Source: Sequoia sempervirens (taxonomy: Eukaryota; Streptophyta; Pinopsida; Cupressales; Cupressaceae). From it: DNA of 64,000 bases. The DNA lies in contig VDFB02275579.1 in assembly GCA_007258455.2 (NCBI GenBank), forward strand, positions 1-64,000, in the 5' to 3' direction. A model generated the notes under the pieces. It was not told the DNA's origin. It worked only from the letters and a program-made list of their open reading frames with translations, and did no database searches. This document shows, one piece after another, positions 37,850-47,494 of the stretch (position 1 is the first letter of the stretch; each line of letters begins with the position of its first letter). Both the position numbers and the translations under genes were made by a program.

Positions 37850-38460
37850 GCTGAGATTTGTGCTGAAGAGTTGAGAGTAATTGTTGAGTTGTGAGTGATT
37901 TCGAAGTTGAGAGTTGCTGAAAGTGTGAGAGGTGTTGAATTCGATTTTTCAAGAAGCTTGGATTTCTCGAGATTTGGAGTTGCTGAGATTTAAAAATCTC
38001 TGAAGTCGAAATTGTTGGGATTGATCATTAGTTGCGAAGTTGCTGAGATTCGAAGTAAAATCTGAAGTATAAGCTGCCAAGGTTGAGCATTTTTATTTCT
38101 TCAAGTTGCTGAAGGTAAGTATTTAAAGTTGCTAAGATTTAATATTTTCCAAATTGCTGAAAGTTAGAGTGTGTTTCGAAGTTGAGAGTTGCTGAAGGCT
38201 GAAATCGTTTGATTATTTCTCTGAATGCTAGAGGTCGAAATTGTTTGAGTTTGAAAGTTGATGAGATTTAAATTTACTGAAGTTGCTAAATGTTTAGAAT
38301 CAAATCAGAAATAGAAACTGTTGAAACTTTCAAAGTTGCTGATTTATAACTTTCGAAGTGCTGATTTGAAATTGTTGAAAGTTGCTGATTTATAACTTTC
38401 GAAGTTGCTAATTTAAAATTGTTGAAAGTTGCCTAAACTTGAAGCATTTTCCGAAGTTGG
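37850..38460 (+). repeat. GAAGTTGCTGA-type leader repeat
   Basis: Many diverged copies of GAAGTTGCTGA, GAGTTGCTGAGATT and TTGCTGATTTATAACTTTCG fill the leader between TATA box and ORF. The last two longer units (about 38,332-38,370 and 38,375-38,415) are nearly identical. The third unit has only a short leader here, so this is a local expansion. Confidence 0.75.
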
Positions 38461-38512
38461 GATTGCTGGAGTTAATTTCTTCCGAAGAGCTGAAAATTCT
38501 TTTGGCTGCAAA

Positions 38513-41500
38513 ATTGTTGAAATTGCTAAAGGACGAAAAGCTAATGTTGTTGGAACAAGCAAAGCTGGAGCTAAGGCTGGAAACAATGAAGCTATCAAAG
38601 AAAATGCCTCCAAGCAGGCGATCATCAAGAGCTTGAAGAAATCTTTCATTCCGGAGTCTAAGATCGTGTCAAAGTTCGGGAATGTGACTGATACTAACCT
38701 TGGGTCTTACAACCTCGAGGCCTTCATGCGAAGGATATATGGGCAAGGTGGCAATCTTCCGACGGAAGCATCGCGCAACATTCTGAGGAGCGGTTTATAT
38801 GCAGCAGCCGGGTTTCAACCAACAATTCGATGTCTAGAGCTAATTATGGAGTGCGCAAACTTCTACAATTCAGACCATCGGACGATTGTTTCTCCAGATG
38901 GCGTTTTGTTGGCCAACCTTGCACCTGATGCAATTGGCGAGGCATTCGGGATTCTACCCACAGATAAAATGCTATACAAATCCAAGGCAAAAGATGATAA
39001 GATGTATGCCACATCTTTCGAGAAGTGCATGAAGAGAATCAACACCACCTGGATGAGAAAGCCAAAACCTCCTGCCGCTAGGCTGCCAAAGCAAATAATT
39101 TTAGAAGAGCTGAAGCAGGAATATTGTGATATAATCATGTTGCTCAGTCGAGTTAATGGCAGCCCACAATCATATGTGTTCGAACCATGGATGTTCTTTT
39201 ACATCAGCGTGGTGCTCGAAGGGAAGGTGGAAGTAAATTGGGCTCAGATGATCAGCGACAACATTGATGAGTAGTTTCAGAATCTAAGGAGAACAAAAAC
39301 ATTCTACATGAGTTCGTATGTCATCTACATGCTTGCTCGGATGACAAAATACAAGGGGTTGGCATACCAAGAGCCGATTGGGTGCGGTTTTAATCAGTTC
39401 AAGATTCATGAATCTTGTAGACAGTTGCATCTCACATGCACAACTGACTTTGAGAGGGTAAATGACGCTTTCACAATGTACATCACAAGGACCCTTCAGT
39501 GGAGGTTGCAACAAAGGATATCTGAAGAGGCGCAAATGTTGATAGAAGAGTATGGGTTTTGGTTCGTCCAATTCCCAAAGTTCACCTATTTAAGGATGCC
39601 GGGTACAGTTCGTACGTCTATCGACTACCAAGGTACCCCACGAATAGAATGATAACGCTTGAGCTGTCTAGGCAACTGGTGGCCTACGAAAAAATTATAA
39701 GGAGAAAGAAGGGAGGTTTACACTTTCCCATTGTTTTGGGAAACTCGCTAGAAGAGTGTCCTTTGCAGGCAGCCAAGGAGGCAGAAGATGAGTTGCGGTT
39801 CTATCAGCTAACTCTCCATACCAGTAGGTAGGATTTTGATCCTCAAGGAAAGATTGGAACAGTGCAGGGTGAGGAGTATAAGCATAGGGCTCACTTGGAG
39901 GATTTTTGGGTGAACACTAGAGACGAAGCTGAGATTAGAAAAAGAATGTTCTCCAGGTTGCCTTTGAAATTAATCAGAGAATGTGAAGTGGTCCTAGTGC
40001 CAGATCAAGTTGAAGAAGATGCCAAGCTTATTCATCCAGATTATGAATCGATAAAGAACACGCCGATCCCACCACCAGATTGGGCTGAACCGAAGATTAC
40101 GGACTTAGACACTTTGTCTATTCCCGTCTTGACTTTTACAAGGACTTGGGTAGAGGAGCACGTCCGCACATTGAGGAGAAGATCAGTTGCCCTTTCATAC
40201 AACCTCATGGGTGATAGAAGGCCACTGGTGTTGGCGAAGAGGAAGAAACAAATTGCCCAGGCTGTGGAACCACCACAGCAGGAGGAACCTATTCAGCTAG
40301 AACCTCAGGGGTCGGAGGATACATCATCTACTTAGTTGTTGACCAATTCCTCCAGCGTGCGTGAAGTCTCACTATTTGTAGATCAGAGGGATAGAATGAA
40401 TGAGGAGCCGGAAGTCGGAGAGGTCAATCAGCCAATGCCAAGAGAAATGGATAGTCAGAGTGCTAATGCACCTGAAGGTGCCAATCAGCCAGATGAGGGG
40501 GAAGAAACGGAAACAGATACCCACTTTGACTATGTGCTTGAGACAACTTTCAAAGATGAAGACGTCATAGAGTCAAGGGTTGGAGCTCATGAGGAGAGTG
40601 ATCAACACATAGAGATAGTTGAGCCTCAACAGAATACTGCTCGAGAGGAGGTTGGTGAAGTGGAGGCAACTGAAGAGCAGCCCCTTATTGTTTACGACAT
40701 TCAGCGTAACTAGCTCTCACATGCAATAAGGAGAGATCAGGACGATGATGCTGACCTGGCAATTGAGATGGAGGAGCTTCTAAATAGAACAAGTAAGTCA
40801 CCAAAAAGGAAGAGGGCAAGAAAATATTCGAAAATGGAAACTAATCAGGCTGGTTCGCGCACCCTCCATATTGCCGTTCCAAGGGAGGATCATGACTTAA
40901 GTGACGCAATGCCAGAGAATTACACCGTCACCACAATTGATTTGGGACGTCCTTCTGGAGTGCAAGTGGTTGAAGAAGCTGAAAGTTCATTCCAAGCGTT
41001 GAAGGATAGGCTGGTGAAAAAGGAGGGAAAGTATAAGAGATTAAAGAAGGAGCACAAGGCATTGGTTGGATATGTGCAACATTTAGCACATCCAGGTGCT
41101 CAAGAAAACCCAGCAGTGGAGCTTCTGCCTGAGCTGCCGCGAGAACCAATCGGTGGGCTCGAGGAAATGAAGAGAGCTATACGAGAAGGAGATAAGTGAA
41201 TAGGCAATGTTCGCGCTGAAGCAGAGAAATTCATGGCTGATCTTGTCTCCTTTTTTCGGAGTGCATCTAGTATCCTTTCGCGCTTGGATGGTGTCGAGCA
41301 AGCTTGGGGTGACACCCATATTTTCCAGGACAAGACTATTCCTCGCCTTGCTGTTTTGATGCGTGTGCCCACACAGACTTTGATAAATGAAGGAGTGATC
41401 CAGGCTGGGGACAGGTATGATTTTCTTGGATGGCATTCAGCTGCATTCATTGGGAAGGGCTTCTTTGACATGGCAGCTGCAGAATCTTCCAAAATCAAAC

Positions 41501-41889
41501 AGGCGATGAGAAATATTCACGAGGGCATCTTCAACACATTGGATGCATTGTTCGCCAGGAGGCTAACTCATGAGGAGGTAGAGGTGGAAGGATTGAAGGT
41601 AAGGTTGCAGCCTTTCTTCTCTGAGATGAGGACGTTTTCCCAGCTTGACTTTGAAAACATCTCTACGTTTTCAACAATTATTCAAAGCACACAAGACTCT
41701 ATTGAGACTTGGAGAAAGTCTTGTGATCGATGGGAGCAAATGGTGGGTATCCTTGAATATCAGCTCAATCTTACTCCGTCAATTTCTGAGGAAGAAGTTG
41801 ATTCAGTGCTGGCCCGATTCATAGCTTACGCGGTCAAAGAAAAGAGCAATGGAAACGCGGTTATGGACGAGAATCTTCTAGAAGGATAG
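38513..41889 (+). pseudogene. Unknown ~1,125-codon protein gene, broken (inner unit)
   Basis: It is collinear with the minus-strand copy at 50,877-47,495. The equivalent start codon is ATT at 38,513, so the ATG is lost. In-frame stops are TAG 39,272, TAG 39,829, TAG 40,333, TAG 40,711 and TGA 41,197; a 1-base deletion near 39,600 shifts the frame. N-terminal ~400 residues: globular, with MLSRVNGSPQ and MFFYISVVLEG, and a segment (VSPDGVLLANLAPDAIGEAF) only vaguely like the plant mobile domain. Middle: acidic, Gln/Glu-rich. Next: a basic nuclear-localisation-like cluster SPKRKRARKYSK, then a probable coiled coil (about 40,990-41,090). The C-terminal part is helical-looking. I do not recognise the family; no pol, nuclease or zinc-finger motif is visible. 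Confidence 0.75.
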
Positions 41890-42063
41890 TGGGCATTAAT
41901 TGCCCATAGTGGTCAAGGAGGAATTTGCTGTTTTGGGATCATTAATGACGCCACTCCTCCACCTTCTGGCGGTTTTTAGGGTTATTCTTGTCTAGGGCTG
42001 AGGTGGCTCGATCTGAGCCCTCCATTGTAATTTGATCTGGACCGTCCGTTGAGATTGGCCAGC

Positions 42064-42071
42064 TATATAAA
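42064..42071 (+). promoter_or_regulatory. Terminal promoter TATA box (inner unit)
   Basis: TATATAAA followed by GGGGAGTCCCC, a short palindrome at the likely start-site region. It lies 175 bases after the ORF stop and 176 bases before the poly(A) signal. Confidence 0.75.
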
Positions 42072-42239
42072 GGGGAGTCCCCTCATTTGTACACTAGTAG
42101 TTAGCAATCAGTTGATATCAGAGCAGAATAGAGAGTAGACATTTTTGGAGTTAGAGTAGTTTTCGTTGCATTATTTGAAGGAGAAGGGGAATTCTCCCTT
42201 TGAGAATTTTTGTAAGAGATTGTCACGAAGGCTAATCAT

Positions 42240-42245
42240 AATAAA
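42240..42245 (+). terminator. Poly(A) signal (inner unit)
   Basis: AATAAA in TCATAATAAAAGC, in the same place as in the other two units. About 740 bases of conserved U5-like sequence follow up to the CA end. Confidence 0.6.
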
Positions 42246-43318
42246 AGCATTTCATTGATGGTGAATTCAACTTTTGTTGTTAGTTTGTGAGGTTTCTTCT
42301 TCTTTCGACTTCAAGTAGGACTTAATTTTCATGCAAATAGTTAGTTATGGGTGTTTACGTTTAATGTAAGTGAGCTTCTTTAGTCCATACCACTAACAAT
42401 CTTACTGATGGTAAGCTTGTCTTGCGTGGTCAACTGGAATGTTTTATACTTAACTTCGATCAAGATTCATGTGTAGCTATGCATTGTTGTGATGGTACTT
42501 GCATTATTGAATCGTGATTTGAACATCCTTTTTCTCCTTTGAAGATTGCACTAACCTTGTTGAAGTTGTCCAACAGGAGGCTAGACAACGTTTGGTCGAA
42601 GTTCATTGAAATTGAGCCTAACACCCCTTGCATTTAGGTTAGAATTTAGATCTTCTAAATCTCTGCAGCCATTCAATTTCGCATACTTTGGTTAGTTTTA
42701 GGAAACTCGCACTTCAAACTAAGTCATTCGCACGAAAATCCCCTTCAAGGCATATATTTGTTGTTTACTGCAAGTATTCTGAACAATTGTGTAATTCCCC
42801 TCGTAAGAACACAACAATTCACATCAACCAACTGAGGGTGTTCCAAGTATTTCGGAACCTTGGAGTTGAACGTGTGATCTATCTCGCAATCTTAGCACAT
42901 AGAATACTTTGATCAAGAGAGAACGGAGTAGCCTTCAGACCACTTTGTTCTGCTGATTGGTGCGGTCATAAAAGTCACATCAACACTTCTTAGGCCCTAC
43001 ACTCTTTTAAATTCAGTTCATTTCTAGTTAGAATTAGGAAACTTGTGGTCACTTGCCAAATCAGCCAAATTACACGAAATCCCTTACTCCACTGTTTGTT
43101 GTCAGCTGTCGAACAATTGTGTAAGTCCCCTTGAAATACCAGCAAAACACATCGAGCCAACTGAGGGTATTCTATTGCATGAAGGAACCTTGGAGTTAAA
43201 TGTATGATCTATCTCGCAATCTTAGCATACAGGAAACTTTGTTCAAGAGAGGATAGAGTATCTGTTGGGAAACTTTATTCTGTGTTGGTGCGGTCGCAAA
43301 AAACACGTCAACACTACT

Positions 43319-44103
43319 GATTATTCTGATGTATTTGTTTTACTCTCATCTAGAATGGTGAAGTATTGTTGAGTTCATTTGGATGATCTTTTGGCTTGAA
43401 GGTATGATGTTTGATATACAAATGCCCTACTATTTGAAGCAGAAATTATGATAAAATTGTGAACCAGATGCAGAGGTGATCCAATCTAAATCAGGTTGCT
43501 GATTTTTGCAAAAATAGGGCATGATTTTGAAATACAATTTGATTCTGAAATTTCAGCTTTTTTGTTTTAATTGGTGATTAAACTGGTTTTTTTTTTCTTT
43601 CTACGAATGTTTTCTTTTCAGTTTTATCTCATTTTAAACTACAGATAGGATTTTTTCAAGCGTAGGTGCATTGAAATTATTCAAACTTGTTTTTTAAAAA
43701 ATTGGGCACAACTTTTGAAAAGCCATTAATTGTGATTATTAAATTCTAATTACTGCTTGTGTGGCCTAAATGCCAACATTTTTGAAGGATTTGAAGCTTG
43801 GTTAGAAGTAATGAAATTACAAAACATTGCATGTATTATAAAGGTCCTTGTGGCCCCAAAGGCCTTAATTTGGCTTTGTGGTGGGGGTTGCTTCACCTAG
43901 AATCTTGCTCTGGCTTTAAAAAGCAAAAAAAAGAAAAGAAAAAAACTGTTTTGGGTTGCACCTGTTGGAAATGCAGCATTTATTTACTATTATTTAGCTT
44001 GAAATAACAATAATAATGTTTCTTTTGTGTTTCTATGAATATTTCTACGATTTTTAGTTTCTTGATTTTGGTGATTTTTTCTCTAAAAAATATTGAGTAA
44101 ATG
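43319..44103. other. Right flank of the nested insertion; remainder of LTR-like copy
   Basis: 43,319-43,510 continues the LTR-like repeat interrupted at 29,235 (compare 28,045-28,290). After that the sequence is T-rich and unassigned, with a frame at 43,798-44,007 that ends in low-complexity Lys codons and looks spurious. Confidence 0.6.
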
Positions 44104-44121
44104 AATTCGATTTATACTTTT

Positions 44122-45518
44122 TTTTTTGATACGCAAGTTTTTATGATTTGTATTAAATATATAAAATATTACAACTGTCTGCTATGTAGGAAAGCCTTCT
44201 ACCCATCTTTCATCACCAAAAAACCAGACCCATCCTTCACCAAAAAACCAGCCCAAGGAACATTAGAAAACCAGAGACCCAACCCTCCAGGGCAAACTGC
44301 CCAACCACCAAATCAAACCTACAGAAAACCCAAAATTGGCCATGCGGGATCGGCCCCAACCACGAACTATCTAAATCGGGCCTTCAAAAACATCAAATTG
44401 GCCATGAACAGACTGAGCGTCTACCAACCCAGCAAAAGGGAATCACCAAAACACCTTGAAAACTAAACCCTACAACCTACCAGCATCAACACCCCACAGA
44501 CAACAAAGACTATCACAAAAAATTATTTAACTTGGCGAAGGCTTCAAAATCCTTTACCCAACCAACGCCACCTGATGCCATCAAACCAAAGAACTTCTTC
44601 AGGTACTCAATCGCCACCACCGCCACCATTCTGTGCTTAACCAGTGCCGGCCGCACAAGTTAAGGAGGAAAGGATACAACTTCACAACCTCGTGCGAAGT
44701 CCTAATACCTTCCAGGTCGCACGGTCTCGGAATACCTCTGCCCTCAACAACAAAGCCCAACATGTCATTAATTCCTTCCACTAGGTCCTCGCAGAACATC
44801 TTCACCAACAATAATTTAGCCTCAGCCTTGGCCACCCTATTGTCCAGGAGAGAGGCCAAGAACCGAGAAGAGATATGAAGATTATCTCTTCCGTATTCCT
44901 TATTAGCCAAATGACCAGCCCTCAAAATCATTTTTGTCACCACCAAAACCAAGGAGTCCCCTCCATGCAGGAGAATTCGCTTCAAATGCTCGTCCTTAAT
45001 TTCTCTGAAAAAGGCTTGTCTGGCCGACGACTGCAGAGAAATAGGGGTATCCGCGCCAAATTTCACCACCCTCTGACAAAAACCTCAATGACGAACCGAG
45101 AGCGTTTCGCCATTGTCCCCTCCACTCAACTAGCAGTCAGAAGCCGAGGCAAACACCACCATTAACCGACTCAAGCTCCACAAAGAAATGAGAAAAAAGA
45201 CCATGAAATTCCGACTTAAACGATTAAGCCGACTTAATGCCAAGTACTTGGTAGCCGCCACCCTCGCTAATGAATGCCTTCCAAACATGCCAAGGCAGAT
45301 TTGTATGGAGAGGCCTCCGAGCTATAATGCCTTAGGCAACCTCGGGAACGGAAAGGGCAACAGTAATAAAGTTTGTTGACAAATCCACGTGAACTCCAAC
45401 TAGCTCAACTCTTCCCACGTCCCCCTGTGTCCTCCACCATCTCCACCGTGGCACCCATCAAACCAACCTGTCGTGCCAATGAGGAGGGGAGGGAGGGGGA
45501 GCCCACCTAACCACCCAC
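44122..45518 (-). mobile_element. Retroposed GC-rich insert with poly(A) tail
   Basis: An ~18-base duplication, AATTCGATTTATACTTTT, lies at 44,104-44,121 and 45,519-45,536. A T-run at 44,118-44,127 is a short poly(A) tail on the minus strand. Variable-length TSD plus tail is the signature of target-primed retroposition: either a 5'-truncated LINE or a processed retrocopy. The insert is clearly more GC-rich than its surroundings. On the minus strand its 3' end is T-rich with TTGTAATATTTTATATATTT, like a plant 3'UTR. No RT or endonuclease motif is seen. Confidence 0.75.
44599..45069 (-). pseudogene. Unknown 156-residue ORF within retroposed insert
   Basis: The longest frame in the insert. It reads as a soluble helical protein with many Leu, Arg and Glu (for example ILRAGHLANKEYGRDNLHIS and NRVAKAEAKLLLVKMFCEDL), and ends in a Trp/Arg-rich stretch, RHWLSTEWWRWWRLST. 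Upstream coding-like sequence (to about 45,400) is in other frames with stops, so the frame is probably the intact end of a longer, broken protein. I do not recognise the family. The stated ATG is simply the first in the frame. Confidence 0.4.
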
Positions 45519-45536
45519 AATTCGATTTATACTTTT

Positions 45537-46364
45537 GGTTTGTGGTGTCAATCCCAATTTTGAGTTATGCATTGTGCCTATCTATCTGATCCATTTTGGA
45601 TTGGACCAAGGATAAAAATTCTTTTGACAATTCAAGTTGATTACAAGGGCAACAAAGCATATGCATGATTAATTTGGCAATTGATTTCCTAAATAAATGA
45701 GTATGAAGCATGGATACATGGGGATGCATTCCCAACTCCAACCTTGCATTGCCATCCCCAACCCGTCCTTGGGACATGGGGATGACAGGGGACATTCCTT
45801 GGCCGTCCCTTGTACTTGGGTAAATTGGAGATGCATCTCAAGAATGGCAGTTAGTGAGTTTGTGCATCTTGGGGATGTTAGCCATCCCCAAGACATTTGA
45901 GGACATTTGTGACTTCGCTTAACTATGTCAAGGATGGTTAGTAGCCCCACCTTTTTCTATTAAAAAACATAGTGCAATATTTGATGAGAATCCAATCAAT
46001 AATCATAATCAACCACCAAATGGATGAATGAAGTACCTATAATAGGTCTCCTTGTTGCATGACTCAAGGTGATGACATATCTAGAGGTCATGAGTTTAAT
46101 AATTAATTGTCAATTAGTGGATCAGTTAACTTAGTCTAAATAAGAGGTCAAGAGTTTAATTGTCAATTGGTGGATCACCTAACTCATTCCAACTAAGACA
46201 AAGGTGACACTTAACTATTGGCAATCAAGGATTGACAAGGTAGTGGTGGCACTTGTTTACTCAAATCAATTTGTACACATGTCATTATTAGATACCTAGG
46301 GGAGGCAATTAGATATTTCTAATACCCTTAGTAAACTTATTAATTAGTTGCAATATAACACTTA
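45537..46364. other. Unassigned spacer with hAT-terminus-like text and a tandem duplication
   Basis: Around 45,690-45,900 CATGGGGATG and GGGGACATTCC phrases occur, loosely like the GC-rich ends of the hAT element at 55,666. At about 46,083-46,195 a ~55-base sequence is tandemly duplicated: each copy holds GAGGTCA(T/A)GAGTTTAAT, TGTCAATT(A/G)GTGGATCA and TAACT(T/C)A. No gene is recognised. Confidence 0.5.
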
Positions 46365-47138
46365 GGATATGTTGATGTGATTTTTGTGACCGCACCAATC
46401 AGCAGAATAATGTAATCCGAAGGCTACTCCATTCTCTCTTGATCAAAGAATTCCATACGCTAAGATTGCCAGAAAGTTCGTATGTTCAACTCCAAGGTTC
46501 CGAAATTCTATGGAATACCCTCAGTAGGTTTGTTGTGATTTGCTGTTTACACGAGGGGACTTACACAATTGTTCAAAAGGTTTGCAGCTAACAATAGGTT
46601 TATGATTGGAAGGGGATTTTTCGTGTGTTGCGGATGATTTAACAATGAAGTGCGTGTTCCTATACTAACCAGAATTATGCGGAATTTAAATGGATGCAGG
46701 GTTTAGAAAGCCTAAATTCTAGTCTAAATGCAAGAGGCGTTGAGCTTGACTTCAGTGGACTTCAACCGAACTTTGTCTTGCCTCGCATTGGAAAGCTTCA
46801 ACAAGGTTGGTGCAATCTTCAAAGGAGCAACGGAAGGTGTTCAAATTATGACTCAACAATGCAAATACCATCAAGACGATGCATACACACACGTGAATCA
46901 CAATCGAAGTTAAGTCTGAAAAATATTCCAGTTGACCACGCAGGACGAACTTACCATCAGTAAGCTTGTTAGTGGTATGGATTAACGAAGCTCACTTAAA
47001 TCAAACGCAATCACCCACAATTAACTACTTGCATGAAAATAAAAATTACTCTAACTTATGTCCTACTTGAAGTTGAAGGGCGAAGAAACCTCACTAACTG
47101 CTCATAACAAAAGACAAATTCACCATCAATGAAACTCT

Positions 47139-47144
47139 TTTATT
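47139..47144 (-). terminator. Poly(A) signal (third unit)
   Basis: AATAAA on the minus strand, inside the conserved TCATAATAAAAG context (one base changed). Confidence 0.55.
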
Positions 47145-47311
47145 ATGATAACCTTCGTAACAATTCCTTACAAAATTCTCAAAGGGAGAACTTTCCTTCT
47201 CCTTCAAATTATGCTATGCAATGAAACTATGCTAACTCTAAAATGTCTCTCTATGCTCTATCAGAATGTCTATTCTCAAGTCTAATCTAATGTACAAATG
47301 AGGGGAGTCCC

Positions 47312-47320
47312 CTTTATATA
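47312..47320 (-). promoter_or_regulatory. Terminal promoter TATA box (third unit)
   Basis: TATATAAAG on the minus strand, followed by GGGGACTCCCC-type palindrome, as in the other two units. Confidence 0.75.
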
Positions 47321-47494
47321 GCTGGCCAATCTCAATAGACAGTCCAGATCAAATTACAATTGATGGCTCAGATCGAGCCACATCAGCCCTAGACTAGATT
47401 CTGCCCTAAAAACCGCCAGAAGGTGGAGTGGTGTAATTAATGAGCACAAAAATAGCAGATTCCTCCTTTGACCACTATGGGCAATTAATGCCCA

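Larger units (their letters stand above)
33447..42985 (+). mobile_element. Inner TG...CA giant LTR-like unit with gene
   Basis: It begins TGTTGTGACC and ends CACATCAACA, with TSD CTTCT at 33,442-33,446 and 42,986-42,990. Length is 9,539 bases. Content in order: start hairpin, CTA(A/T)4TAG palindrome field, GCGCC array, a TATA box and repeat-rich leader, a ~1,125-codon broken ORF, terminal TATA promoter, poly(A) signal and 3' end. The 5-base TSD and TG/CA ends indicate insertion by a retroviral-type integrase. No terminal direct repeat, primer-binding site or pol is present. It sits inside the outer unit of the same family. Confidence 0.88.
29236..43313 (+). mobile_element. Outer TG...CA giant LTR-like unit (interrupted)
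   Basis: It begins TGTTGTGTC and ends GTCAACA, with TSD CTACT at 29,231-29,235 and 43,314-43,318. The flanks rejoin into the LTR-like sequence seen intact at 28,021. It occupies 29,236-33,446 and 42,986-43,313, about 4.5 kb, and is split by the inner unit. Its order is palindrome field, GCGCC array, terminal promoter, poly(A) signal, 3' end. Unlike its relatives it lacks the long ORF. There is no second LTR, primer site or pol, so it looks like a solo LTR or a deletion derivative. Confidence 0.85.

Noticed and set aside
40928..41498. Minus-strand ORFs of 73, 117 and 132 codons
   Set aside because: Antisense to the broken long ORF, whose plus-strand frame is conserved with the other unit.
42100..42125. 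TATCAGAGC-like primer-binding site (near 42,114) implying an internal region
   Set aside because: It lies only ~45 bases after the TATA box, before the poly(A) signal and inside R, so it cannot be a primer site following an LTR; likely chance.
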